A DNA stretch of 64,000 bases from Solirubrobacterales bacterium (GCA_027315115.1 DAHUYQ010000015.1:1-64000), one strand, 5' to 3'; counted from the stretch's first letter, positions 34,268 through 42,281 are shown. Translations and numbers: made by a program. The notes: generated by a model not told the origin, from the sequence alone.

Positions 34268-35234
34268 ACACCGCGCAGGCGAACACTCCCACCCACGCTC
34301 CGCTCATGCTCAGCAGGAAGCGATCGTGCAGCAGGACGTCCTCCGGAGCCTCGCCGTGGCCCTCGTGCAGCAGCAGGCCGTACCGCAACAGCCACAACAC
34401 GAACGGCGCCACGGTGATCTCGTACCAGGTGATGCCGTCGCCGCCGTGCCCCTGGAAGGCCCACAGGCAGTAGGCGACGGTCGTCACGGAGGCGGCGAGG
34501 AACATCACGAAGCGCAGATAGTCCTCCGAGTAGGCGGTCAGCGTGGAGCGCGTGCCGCTGTCCTCCCCCCTGTTGCGGAGCTCCGCGTACCGCTTGCCCG
34601 CCACCAGGAACAGCGCCCCGAAGGAGGTGACCATCACGAACCAGCGTGAGACCGGGATGCCCGTCGCGGCGCCGCCGGCGAGCGCTCGCAGCACGAAGCA
34701 GGCGGCCACGATCGCGATGTCCGCGACCGCGACGTTGCGCAGCCACATCGAGTAGGAGACCGTGAGCAGCAGGTAGCCCGCGCCGGTCGCGCCGAGCAAC
34801 GGGCGGATCGCGAACGCGAGCGCAAGCCCCGCGACCGTCAGCACCGCCGCCGTCGCGAGCGCGAGCCCCACGCTCACTTCGCCGGCCGCGATCGGACGGC
34901 GCCGGCGGCGCGGATGCAGCGCGTCTTCGTGGCGATCGTGGACGTCGTTGAGCAGGTAGCCGGCGCTGGAGAGCAGGCAGAAGCTCACCAGGGCGCCCGC
35001 CACATCCACGGCGATCTGCTGGTGGGTGAGCACCCCGGCCGCGCCCGGCGCGGCAAGCACGAGCAGGTTCTTGACCCACTGATGCGGCCGGCAGGCGCGC
35101 GCCAGCGCCGCGACGCGCCCACCCGAGCGCGACGGGCCGCCGGCGCGCTCGCGCGCCGCGTCGGCCTGCGGGGCGTGCCCGGACACCGCGCCTGGCTCGA
35201 TCGCGGCCTCGTCGGCCACGTCGATCGTCTTCAA
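34254..35234 (-). CDS. ubiA: Polyprenyl-phosphate phosphoribosyltransferase (UbiA superfamily)
   Basis: Membrane prenyltransferase-fold enzyme, Rv3806c-like, that joins PRPP to decaprenyl phosphate, the first committed step to polyprenyl-phosphoryl-arabinose. The Asp-rich motif NDVHDRHED is present (the family NDxxDxxxD), as are the conserved RPHQWVKNLL opening and a second acidic loop around YAELRNRGEDSGTRSTL. About eight to nine helices. I use the TTG at 35234: an ideal GGAGGTGA ribosome site lies 7 bases before it. It is first in the dprE1-dprE2 operon, followed after dprE2 by a small membrane protein. Confidence 0.88.
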   Translation of the reverse strand: MKTIDVADEAAIEPGAVSGHAPQADAARERAGGPSRSGGRVAALARACRPHQWVKNLLVLAAPGAAGVLTHQQIAVDVAGALVSFCLLSSAGYLLNDVHDRHEDALHPRRRRRPIAAGEVSVGLALATAAVLTVAGLALAFAIRPLLGATGAGYLLLTVSYSMWLRNVAVADIAIVAACFVLRALAGGAATGIPVSRWFVMVTSFGALFLVAGKRYAELRNRGEDSGTRSTLTAYSEDYLRFVMFLAASVTTVAYCLWAFQGHGGDGITWYEITVAPFVLWLLRYGLLLHEGHGEAPEDVLLHDRFLLSMSGAWVGVFACAVYVGT

Positions 35235-35241
35235 GGGTGCG

Positions 35242-35249
35242 TCACCTCC
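35242..35249 (-). promoter_or_regulatory. Strong ribosome-binding site fixing a TTG start for ubiA
   Basis: GGAGGTGA on the minus strand, seven bases before TTG 35234. This full anti-16S match decides the start against the upstream TTG at 35273, which would include the ribosome site inside the coding region. Confidence 0.75.
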
Positions 35250-35310
35250 ATTCGCCTTCCGTGCACGCCGCAATCGGAGCAGAGCGATCTCACGGCTACC
35301 TTTGCAGGCC

Positions 35311-35436
35311 GTGAAAATGCTCTCACCCAGATCGCCTCGAAAATGAGCAGACTCTCATATAACTCTCGTACGTGATTCGCCACGAGCCTTCTGGCATCTG
35401 GAGCGTTTCACACTCTCGACGTGAAAATGCTCTCAC
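35311..35436. repeat. Two identical 16-bp sites GTGAAAATGCTCTCAC
   Basis: Exact copies at 35311-35326 and 35421-35436, 110 bp apart, in the gap between divergent ubiA and the glycosidase gene. Each is itself a partial dyad (GTGA...TCAC). The second copy also forms TTTCAC-N9-GTGAAA with sequence just before it (35406-35426). The layout suggests binding sites for a dimeric regulator serving one or both directions. The factor is unknown. Confidence 0.65.
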
Positions 35437-35490
35437 TAGCGCCATCGACCGGCGGTCTGCGCAGTTCCGGCCGCCTACGATCAGCTCTGC

Positions 35491-36675
35491 ATGGGGACCC
35501 ACCTGCAGATGCCGCCTGCCGCAGCCAGGCAAAGCCGAGCCGGCGGCGGCCGCGGCGGGCGCCACGTTTCCACCGGCAATCCGGTTACGCGGCTGCGGCG
35601 CATCGCTCTGATGGCGTGCTCGCTCGCGGTCGTGATCGCGGCGATCTCGTTCGCCGCCAGCATGGCCGGCGCGTCGAACACCAGCTTCAGCATCCGGGCC
35701 GTGGAGTGGCTGCGCAGCAACGGCGGCGCCGGGCTGGTCTCCACGATCGAGAACGTCTACTACTCGCTGAACGCGCCGAGCAAGGGCGGCCCCGGCCTGA
35801 AGGCGCTGCCGCACGTCGGCGTAGCGGTCTCCGGCGCCCACGCCTCGCACCATCCCTACCAGCCGCCGCGGATCAGGCCCCTGACCTCGCCGGCGCTGCC
35901 GGGCGAGGGCGTCTGGCACGCCACGCGTCGCGGCGTGGCCTACCCGCCGGTGCTCGAGACCACCTTCAGGAGCGATCCCAGCGAATACCCGCGGCTGGTC
36001 GCCGGCCTGGCATGGATCGACCAGCACCGCACGAAGATCGTGCTCTATCCAGGCCGCGAACAGCCGTCGGTGGAAATGCCCAACCGCGGGCCGACGGAGG
36101 TGCCACCGGCGCTGCGCAGCGCTCTGCTGGCGACGTTCAACAGCGCGTTCAAGCTCGAAGACTCGGGCGGCGGCTTCGCCTACCACGGCCACACCTACGC
36201 CCCGCTGCGCAACGGCCAGGCGACCATCGTGCAGCGCACCGGCGGCGAAATCAACGTCGAAGCATGGAAAGAAGGGCCGACCGCCGCCTCCGACGTGGTC
36301 TTCGCCAGGCAGAACCTGCCGCTGATCGTCGAAAACGGGAAGCCCAGCCCGCGCCTGAACGACAGCGCCGAATGGGGCGCCACGCTCGGCAACGCGGTCC
36401 AGGTGTGGCGTTCCGGGATCGGGATAGACAAGCGCGGCGACCTGATCTATGCCCAGGCCAACTACCAGACGGTCGGCAGCCTCGCGCAGATCCTGATCCA
36501 CGCGGGCGCGGTCAGAGCGATGGAGCTCGACATCAACTCCTACTGGGTGAGCTTCAACAGCTACGGCGCTCCGGGTGGGCTGCATCCGACGAAGCTGCTC
36601 GCCGAAACCGAACGCACCGCCACCCGCTACCTGGAACCAGACGACCGCGACTTCTTCGCCGTCTACGAAAAGTGA
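35491..36675 (+). CDS. Secreted/anchored phosphodiester glycosidase (NAGPA domain)
   Basis: An N-terminal basic segment and hydrophobic helix (about 40-60) place the rest outside the cell. The C-terminal domain (about 200-394) matches the phosphodiester glycosidase/NAGPA (DUF2233) fold: FNSAFKLEDSGGGFAYHG, GIGIDKRGDLIYAQANY, and MELDINSYWVSF where the family has the Asn/Asp-Gly-rich end. Such enzymes remove a phosphodiester-linked sugar, for instance from teichoic-acid or polyprenyl-phosphate compounds. Divergent from the DPA operon, an envelope-glycan role is plausible. The substrate is not known. Confidence 0.78.
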   Translation: MGTHLQMPPAAARQSRAGGGRGGRHVSTGNPVTRLRRIALMACSLAVVIAAISFAASMAGASNTSFSIRAVEWLRSNGGAGLVSTIENVYYSLNAPSKGGPGLKALPHVGVAVSGAHASHHPYQPPRIRPLTSPALPGEGVWHATRRGVAYPPVLETTFRSDPSEYPRLVAGLAWIDQHRTKIVLYPGREQPSVEMPNRGPTEVPPALRSALLATFNSAFKLEDSGGGFAYHGHTYAPLRNGQATIVQRTGGEINVEAWKEGPTAASDVVFARQNLPLIVENGKPSPRLNDSAEWGATLGNAVQVWRSGIGIDKRGDLIYAQANYQTVGSLAQILIHAGAVRAMELDINSYWVSFNSYGAPGGLHPTKLLAETERTATRYLEPDDRDFFAVYEK

Positions 36676-36767
36676 GCGCGCGCCCGGCGGACGCGCGCCG
36701 AGCGCTCGGCTCATGGTCCAGGCGCGCGCCCGGCGGACGCGCGCCGACCGGTCAGCCCGTGGTCCAG
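36676..36767. repeat. 46-bp tandem duplication at the 3' end of rlpA
   Basis: Copies at 36676-36721 and 36722-36767 share an identical 26-base G+C-rich block that can fold (GCGCGCG...CGCGCGC) and a shared GTCCAG end. The second copy overlaps the last codons of rlpA. It sits between convergent genes, so it may be a doubled two-way terminator. Confidence 0.7.
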
Positions 36768-37408
36768 ACCGTGCCGACGCCTTCGAAGCCGAGCGCGCGC
36801 TTGGTCGCTTCGGTGAGATCGAATTCGCGGCCCGCGACGTAGGGTCCGCGGTCGACCACCTGCACCCTGACGCTGCGGTCGCCGTAGCGGAGCGTCAACC
36901 AGGTGCCGCACGGCAGCGTCTTGTTCGCCACGCCCATTGTCGAGCTGGTGAGCTGGCCACCGCAGGCCATCCCGCCGCCACCGCCGTACCAGGAGGCGAG
37001 CGCCGTCCGGAAGGCGCTGATCACGCCCAGGCGCCGCGTCACGCTGCTCATGCCGCCGACGCCGCGGTACCTGACCTGCGCCAGCCAGCTTCCGGTCCGC
37101 GGCGGGGTGTAGCGCAGCGCGAAGCGGCCGCGTGCCCCCGTGCGAGCGTGTGCGACGGAGACCCATCGGCGACCGTCGAGCACCTGCAGGCTCACCGCGG
37201 CGTGGCGCAGGCGCGGTCGCAGCCGGCCGGTGGCGGTCACCGCCTGGCCGGCCAGCACGTTCAGGCTCGAGCTGTGCACTCGCATGCGCTCTCGAAGAGG
37301 GCTGGCGAGCATGGTCTGCGCTGCCGCCGCGCTCTGGGCGGCAATCATTTCCACCGGCGCGATCGGCGCCGCGGGCGCGGTCATCGCGCCCGTCCCGAGG
37401 ACGAACAT
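36752..37408 (-). CDS. rlpA: RlpA-like cell-wall protein (double-psi beta-barrel)
   Basis: Secreted 218-aa protein. A hydrophobic Ala-rich N-terminus acts as signal; an Ig-like/Big segment follows (about 45-125), then the RlpA double-psi barrel (about 135-215): ASWYGGGGGMACGG, GVANKTLPCGTWLTLRYG, VQVVDRGPYVAGREFDLTEA. RlpA barrels act on or bind peptidoglycan glycan strands. It is directly downstream of a c-di-AMP riboswitch, the classical setting of actinobacterial RlpA/Rpf wall-remodelling genes. A second open frame over the same DNA is a shadow. The AGGAG site lies 12 bases before the ATG. Confidence 0.86.
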   Translation of the reverse strand: MFVLGTGAMTAPAAPIAPVEMIAAQSAAAAQTMLASPLRERMRVHSSSLNVLAGQAVTATGRLRPRLRHAAVSLQVLDGRRWVSVAHARTGARGRFALRYTPPRTGSWLAQVRYRGVGGMSSVTRRLGVISAFRTALASWYGGGGGMACGGQLTSSTMGVANKTLPCGTWLTLRYGDRSVRVQVVDRGPYVAGREFDLTEATKRALGFEGVGTVWTTG

Positions 37409-37433
37409 CTGAAGTCATCTCTCCTTTGGTTCG

Positions 37434-37622
37434 CGCCTACGGGGTTAGCTGTCGGGCTCGCGCCTGAGAGCTTTCACGCAGCCGACCAATCGATCGTCGT
37501 GCGCTCGCGCCCCCGCGCGCTAGGGCCGCATCAGCGGCCGATTCGCCCCAGCCGTCCGTCGCTCTCGACGGCCCGGCATTGGGTCCCCCGTTCGCTCTCG
37601 TTGGCAGGAGAGCGACTCGGCG
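37434..37622 (-). ncRNA. c-di-AMP riboswitch (ydaO/yuaA type) upstream of rlpA
   Basis: On the minus strand the conserved blocks appear in order: CGCCGAGTCG at the 5' side of P1, CGGGGGACCCAAT, GGGGCGAATC, and near the 3' end CCCGACAGCTAACCCCGTAGGCG, split here as CCCGACAGCTAACC and CCCGTAGGCG. The CGCC/GGCG ends can pair as P1. These are the hallmarks of the c-di-AMP aptamer, which in actinobacteria typically shuts down wall-hydrolase genes when c-di-AMP is high. It ends about 25 bases before the rlpA start. Confidence 0.92.
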
Positions 37623-37666
37623 TTTCTGTCAAACAATCACTTGAGGCTAGACGCTGCGATGGTCAG

Positions 37667-37688
37667 TTCTGTGACCGCGCTCACAGAA
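37667..37688. promoter_or_regulatory. Perfect Crp-type palindrome
   Basis: TTCTGTGA-N6-TCACAGAA: the core TGTGA-N6-TCACA is the exact Crp/cAMP-receptor consensus, extended to 8-bp arms. It lies between the divergent riboswitch-rlpA unit (45 bp from the aptamer) and the WS/DGAT gene (133 bp), so it could control either one. Confidence 0.7.
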
Positions 37689-37780
37689 TCCGGTTAGGGT
37701 CCAATTAGCGTGCGAAACCGTTTTGGCCAGCCGAAGTGCCCCCGATCCCGGCACATCTGCGTGAAATGACTGTCAATCCG

Positions 37781-37810
37781 TTGACGGCAGGCCCCAAGAA
37801 CGGCGACAAT
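37781..37810 (+). promoter_or_regulatory. Candidate promoter of the WS/DGAT gene
   Basis: TTGACG (37781-37786), an 18-bp spacer and GACAAT (37805-37810), with the ATG at 37821. The distance implies transcription starts at or near the ATG, and no ribosome site is visible, so the mRNA may be leaderless. Confidence 0.5.
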
Positions 37811-37820
37811 CCGATCAGAC

Positions 37821-39290
37821 ATGGCAAACCCCGATCGGCTGAGCGGACTCGACAGCGCCTTCCTGCACCTGGAGGACCATTCCACCGCGCACATGCACGT
37901 GGCCTCGGTGATGGTGTTCGCCGGGGAGGCGCCCCCCTATCAGGCGCTCGTGGAGCACGTGCTCGGGCGGCTGCACCTGGTGCCCCGCTACCGGCAGCGG
38001 CTCGCGTTCGTGCCGCTCGGCCAGGGCCGGCCGGTCTGGACCGACGATCCCCGCTTCAACCCCTACTACCACATCCGGCACACCGGGCTTCCGCAGCCGG
38101 CTGACGAGCGTGCGCTGCAGCGCCTGGCGGGTCGCATCTTCTCCCAGCGGCTGGATCGCTCCAAGCCGCTGTGGGAGATCTGGCTGGTGCAGGCGATGGC
38201 CGGCGACCGCTTCGCTCTGATCGCCAAGACCCATCATGCGCTGGTGGACGGCATCTCGGGCGTGGACATCACGACCGTGCTCTTCGACACCGCGCCGGAC
38301 GCGGTGCCCGCGAACCGCCCCCCGACCCCCTGGGCGGCCGGGCCGCCGCCGGGAGCGGCCAAGCTGCTCGCCGACGCGCTGCTGGAGCGCAGCACCGTCC
38401 CGGCCGAGATCGTGCGCGGCGCACGGGCCAGCCTGCGCGCGCCGCGCAGGGCGCTGACCCAGATCACCCGCGGCATCAAGAACGTCGGAGCCAGCGCCCT
38501 GCCGGGGATCGAGCATCCCGCTCCGCGCACGCCACTGAACGTCGAGATCGGGCCGCACCGCCGCTACACCTGGGTGGACGCCGAGCTCGATGTCTTCAAG
38601 GCGATCAAGGACACGCTCGGCGGCACCCTCAACGACGTCGTGCTGAGCGCGGTCAGCCTCGGCCTGGGCGCTCACCTGCGCTCGCAGGGATACGACACCG
38701 ACGGGCTCGTGCTCAAGGCGATGGTGCCGGTGTCCGTGCGCGCCGAGGCCGAGCGCGGCGCCCTTGGCAACAAGGTCGCCGCGATGTGGGCGCCGCTGCC
38801 GGTCGGCGTGCAGGACCCGGCCGACTGCTACGAGCAGGTGCGCGCCTCGATGGCGCAGCTCAAGAGCTCCGGGCAGGCGGTCGGAGCCGAGGTGCTCACC
38901 AACCTCGCGGGCTTCGCGCCGCCCACGATCCTCAGCCAGGCCGCACGGCTGCAGGCGCGGCAGCGCTACTTCAACCTTGTGATCACCAACGTCCCCGGCC
39001 CGCAGTTCCCGCTCTACCTGCTCGGACGGGAGCTGGTGGCGCTCTACCCGGTTGTGCCGCTCGCGCGCCGGCAGGCGCTCGGGATCGCGGTGATGAGCTA
39101 CAACGGCCGCCTGGGATTCGGGCTGCTGGCCGACTACGACGCCGTGCCCGAGCTGGACCTGATCGCCGACGATCTGCGCAAGGCGATCGCCGCCCTGGCC
39201 AAGCTCGCCAACGTCACGCCGCCGCGACGGCGAACGCGCGCCGCGCGGGCGGGGCGGGCGGGCCGCACCAAGGCCGCCACGCACTCCTGA
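37821..39290 (+). CDS. Wax ester synthase/diacylglycerol O-acyltransferase
   Basis: Transfers acyl groups from acyl-CoA to diacylglycerol or fatty alcohols, storing lipid. The catalytic motif HHALVDG (138-144) is intact, as are the PLWEIWLVQ block before it and the downstream TLNDVVLSAVSLGL and ITNVPGPQFPLYLLG blocks of the WS/DGAT family. 489 aa, full length, with a basic C-terminal tail. It ends 32 bp before nadE. Triacylglycerol storage is common in actinobacteria; which acceptor this copy prefers cannot be told. Confidence 0.92.
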   Translation: MANPDRLSGLDSAFLHLEDHSTAHMHVASVMVFAGEAPPYQALVEHVLGRLHLVPRYRQRLAFVPLGQGRPVWTDDPRFNPYYHIRHTGLPQPADERALQRLAGRIFSQRLDRSKPLWEIWLVQAMAGDRFALIAKTHHALVDGISGVDITTVLFDTAPDAVPANRPPTPWAAGPPPGAAKLLADALLERSTVPAEIVRGARASLRAPRRALTQITRGIKNVGASALPGIEHPAPRTPLNVEIGPHRRYTWVDAELDVFKAIKDTLGGTLNDVVLSAVSLGLGAHLRSQGYDTDGLVLKAMVPVSVRAEAERGALGNKVAAMWAPLPVGVQDPADCYEQVRASMAQLKSSGQAVGAEVLTNLAGFAPPTILSQAARLQARQRYFNLVITNVPGPQFPLYLLGRELVALYPVVPLARRQALGIAVMSYNGRLGFGLLADYDAVPELDLIADDLRKAIAALAKLANVTPPRRRTRAARAGRAGRTKAATHS

Positions 39291-39322
39291 GGCAAACCGA
39301 TGCCGGTAGGCTGGGGCCTCCC

Positions 39323-41119
39323 ATGCGGGTCGCGCTCTGCCAGATGAACGCCACCGTCGGCGACATCGCCGGCAACGCCGGGCGCATCCGCGACGGGATC
39401 GAAGCCGCGCGCACGCGGCAGGCGCAGCTCGTGCTCTTCCCGGAGCTGGCGATCACCGGCTATCCCCCCGAGGATCTGCTGCTACGCGCCCACTTCCTCG
39501 CCGACGCGCGCGCGGCGTTGGAGCAGCTTGCGGCCTACACGAACGGGATCGTGGCGATCGTCGGCTTCCCGGAGCGCGCCGAGGACGTCTACAACGCCGC
39601 CGCGGTGCTTGCCGAGGGCAGCGTCCATGCCATCTATCGCAAGAACTACCTGCCCAACTACGGGGTCTTCGACGAGCAGCGCTACTTCCAGGCCGGCCGC
39701 GAGTGCGCCGTGATCGACATCGGCGGCGACCGTGTCGGGCTGACCGTCTGCGAGGACATCTGGGAGCCGGGGCCGCCCGCCTCCGACGAGGCGATGGCGG
39801 GCGCTAGCCTGATCGTCAACATCTCCGCCTCCCCCTACCACGCCGGCAAGGGCGCCGAGCGGGAGCGGATGTTCGCGCAGCGCGCCCGCGACAACCTTGC
39901 GTTTCTCGCCTTCTGCGGGCTGGTCGGCGGCCAGGACGAGCTCGTCTTCGACGGCTACTCGTGCGTGCTCGACCACACCGGGCAGACGATCGCGCGCGGC
40001 AAGCAGTTCGAGGAGGACATGATCGTCTGCGACCTGGACCTGGAGGCGGCCGCGGTGGCCCGCCTGCGGGAGGCGGGCCACCGGCCCGCGGCGCGGCGGA
40101 TCGAGCGCGAGGTGAGCGTCCTGCCCCCGCTGGCGGCGATCGCAGGCCCTTCCGAGGTCGTCTCGCCGCCGCCGCCGTTGCATGAGCCGATCGCCGTCCA
40201 GGAGGCCGAGATCTATGCCGCGCTCATGTTGGGCCTGCGCGACTATGTTCGCAAGAACGGGTTCTCGCACGTGGTTCTGGGCCTCTCCGGGGGCATCGAC
40301 TCTGCGCTGGTGGCATGCCTGGCCGTCGATGCGCTCGGCGCGCAGAACGTCAGCACCGCTGTCATGCCCTCCCAGTTCTCCTCGCACGGCACCCAGTCCG
40401 ATGCCCGCGAGCTCGCCGCCGCGCTCGGCACATCCGCGCACGAGCTGCCGATCGAGAGCGTTATGGACGCCTACACGAGCGTGCTGGCAGCCGACCTGGC
40501 CGGCCGTCCGCCTGGGCTCACCCAGGAGAACCTGCAGGCGCGCATCAGAGGCAACCTGCTGATGGCGCTCTCCAACGAGTTTGGCTGGCTGGTGCTGACG
40601 ACCGGCAACAAGTCGGAGATGTCGGTCGGCTACACGACGCTCTACGGCGATCTCGCCGGCGGCTTCGCGGTCATCAAGGACGTGCCCAAGACGCTGGTCT
40701 ACAGGCTCTGCGAGTGGCGAAACGGTACCGGGAGCCCGGTACAAGGCGGTACCGCGGGCCCGGTACAAGGCGGTACCGAGAGCCAGATGTTCGGCGTCCC
40801 CCCCGCCCCCGCCTCCCCGATACCGCCGAGCATCCTCAGCAGGGCGCCGTCGGCCGAGCTGCGCATGGACCAGCGCGACGAGGACTCGCTGCCGCCCTAC
40901 CCCCTGCTGGACCGCATCCTGCAGGGCTACATCGAGCTCGACCTCTCGCGTGAGCAACTGATCTCCCAGGGCCTGCCGGCAGAGGATGTCGATCGCGTGA
41001 TCCGGCTGGTGGACCTGGCCGAGTACAAGCGCAGGCAGGCCCCACCTGGGATCAAGATCACCACGCGCTCCTTCGGACGCGACCGTCGGATGCCGATCAC
41101 CAACCGCTACCGTGGCTAG
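39323..41119 (+). CDS. nadE: Glutamine-dependent NAD+ synthetase
   Basis: Final step of NAD synthesis. The N-terminal nitrilase-like glutaminase domain (about 1-260; KNYLPNYGVFDEQRYF and the Cys of GLTVCEDIWE) supplies ammonia. The C-terminal synthetase domain has the pyrophosphatase loop SGGIDS (322-327), TTGNKSEMSVGY and the ending ITTRSFGRDRRMPITNRYRG. The start is the ATG giving MRVALCQMNATVGD; the longer frame is antisense noise through the WS/DGAT gene. Between CEWRN and the conserved PPSILS-x-APSAELR block is an unusual insertion made of an in-frame 24-nt tandem repeat. Confidence 0.94.
   Translation: MRVALCQMNATVGDIAGNAGRIRDGIEAARTRQAQLVLFPELAITGYPPEDLLLRAHFLADARAALEQLAAYTNGIVAIVGFPERAEDVYNAAAVLAEGSVHAIYRKNYLPNYGVFDEQRYFQAGRECAVIDIGGDRVGLTVCEDIWEPGPPASDEAMAGASLIVNISASPYHAGKGAERERMFAQRARDNLAFLAFCGLVGGQDELVFDGYSCVLDHTGQTIARGKQFEEDMIVCDLDLEAAAVARLREAGHRPAARRIEREVSVLPPLAAIAGPSEVVSPPPPLHEPIAVQEAEIYAALMLGLRDYVRKNGFSHVVLGLSGGIDSALVACLAVDALGAQNVSTAVMPSQFSSHGTQSDARELAAALGTSAHELPIESVMDAYTSVLAADLAGRPPGLTQENLQARIRGNLLMALSNEFGWLVLTTGNKSEMSVGYTTLYGDLAGGFAVIKDVPKTLVYRLCEWRNGTGSPVQGGTAGPVQGGTESQMFGVPPAPASPIPPSILSRAPSAELRMDQRDEDSLPPYPLLDRILQGYIELDLSREQLISQGLPAEDVDRVIRLVDLAEYKRRQAPPGIKITTRSFGRDRRMPITNRYRG
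40724..40784 (+). repeat. 24-nt in-frame tandem repeat inside nadE
   Basis: Two full units (40724-40747, 40748-40771) and a partial third begin with GGTACCG and end with CCCGGTACAAGGC; they differ at few positions. They encode GTGSPVQG, GTAGPVQG and GTES. The 24-nt period keeps frame. Palindromic GGTACC sites and the absence of such residues in usual NadE proteins mark it as a recent insertion or expansion in a surface loop. Confidence 0.85.
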
Positions 41120-41705
41120 ACCTCGAATCGCAGCCTTCGCGGCGCTTGCGCTCGGAGCGCTCTGTGCGGCCGCGCTCGGCGGGTGCGGCTCGACGCGGTA
41201 CAAGACGCTGAACGCCGGCGCGCTGGAGCCGCTGGTCGCGGTCGAACGCTATCCCGTCTTCTGGCTCGGCGGGCGCTTCGCGGGGATGCCGCTCACACAG
41301 GTCAGCAGCGACCCGAGTGGCGCCTACGAGATCCAGTACGGGGCCTGCACCAGCGGCGGCCCGGAAACCTGCATCTCGCCGGTGGAGCTCGTCAGCGAGC
41401 CCGACAACAGCTTCCTGCCGGGCGCCGGCGCGACCAGCGCCACGGAGAGCGTCCGCGGCGTGCGCGCCTTCTTCGCGCAGGGCGGAAAGGTGATCGAGAT
41501 CCCGACCGGCACGGTGGTCGTCGACATCCGCGCCACCACCAGCAGGCTCGCGCTGCAAGCCGCGCGCCGGATGGCGCCGATCAACGATCTCGGCAGCCCG
41601 GAAGGCCCGCTCCCGAGCGCCCAACCCAGCTCGGGCTTCGCCGACCGGCCCACCGAAGCCCAGCAGCCGCAGCCCGTGCAGGGCCTGCCGGCCACCGGCA
41701 GGTGA
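41112..41705 (+). CDS. Predicted lipoprotein of unknown function
   Basis: Not recognised. A 197-aa protein with a lipoprotein signal: basic start, hydrophobic core and lipobox ALGGC (C25). The mature part contains two spaced Cys (GACTSGGPETC), a strand-rich middle, and a Pro/Gln-rich C-terminus, perhaps spanning the wall. It starts at GTG and overlaps the nadE end by 8 bases. The coupling may simply reflect compact spacing. No catalytic motif is seen. Confidence 0.75.
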   Translation: MARPRIAAFAALALGALCAAALGGCGSTRYKTLNAGALEPLVAVERYPVFWLGGRFAGMPLTQVSSDPSGAYEIQYGACTSGGPETCISPVELVSEPDNSFLPGAGATSATESVRGVRAFFAQGGKVIEIPTGTVVVDIRATTSRLALQAARRMAPINDLGSPEGPLPSAQPSSGFADRPTEAQQPQPVQGLPATGR

Positions 41706-41766
41706 AGCCGGCACCCGATCTCGCCCGGCGCGCGCGACCCCACGTCTCGCCGCCCGGCCCCCGGTC

Positions 41767-42180
41767 TCAGGCGGCCAGCGGCCGCACCGCGATCGTCATC
41801 CGGGTCACCGCGCAGAGCCGCCCGAGCTCGTCCTCGAAGCGCACGTCCCACACCCAGGTGCTGCGTCCCCTGTGCAGGCGGGTGGCGGTCGCGCTCACGA
41901 CCCCCTCTGTGACGGGCCGCAGGAAGCTCGTCTGGTTGGAGAGCCCCATCGCGGCGTGGCCGTCCGCGAGCACCGCGAGCGCCGTCGCCATCGACGCCAG
42001 CGCCTCGGCGACCGAGGCCAACACCCCACCGTGCAACAGGCCCGCCGGCTGCTTGAGCTCGTCGCGGACCGCGATCCGCGCGCGGGCGATCGCATCCCCG
42101 CACTCCAGCACTTCCAGACCGTAGAGCCGGTCGAATCCGATCATCGCCTCGTTGATCTGCTCGGCAGTGGGCGTGGCCAT
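41767..42180 (-). CDS. Hotdog-fold acyl-CoA thioesterase (PaaI-like)
   Basis: A 137-aa hotdog protein with the PaaI/4HBT signature GLLHGGVLASVAEALAS (HGG at 50-52), followed by QTSFLRPVTEG and a strand pair STWVWDVRFEDELGRL. These enzymes cleave acyl- or aryl-CoA esters, often for clean-up in aromatic or fatty acid metabolism. It is alone, convergent with the lipoprotein and divergent from the sigma-region-4-like gene. Substrate unknown. Confidence 0.87.
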   Translation of the reverse strand: MATPTAEQINEAMIGFDRLYGLEVLECGDAIARARIAVRDELKQPAGLLHGGVLASVAEALASMATALAVLADGHAAMGLSNQTSFLRPVTEGVVSATATRLHRGRSTWVWDVRFEDELGRLCAVTRMTIAVRPLAA

Positions 42181-42281
42181 CGGGTCGCCACGATAGCCTA
42201 AGCACAGGCACTGCGATCACCGGCGCGCACCCGAAGGGCAGCGCGGCCGGGTCACCAGGGTGAGCAGCAGCGCACACGACG

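Noticed and set aside
35311-35436. The GTGAAAATGCTCTCAC repeats as Crp sites
   Set aside because: The half-sites GTGA and TCAC are 8 bp apart, not 6, and the inner bases do not fit, unlike the perfect site at 37667-37688.
36711-37418. A second frame over rlpA starting nearer the ribosome site
   Set aside because: It is Arg/Gly/Pro-rich without domain similarity, whereas the 36752-37408 frame has a full RlpA barrel.
38171-41119. A 982-codon frame joining WS/DGAT DNA to nadE
   Set aside because: The first 384 codons are another frame of the WS/DGAT gene with Arg/Ala-rich noise. NadE similarity begins exactly at the ATG at 39323.
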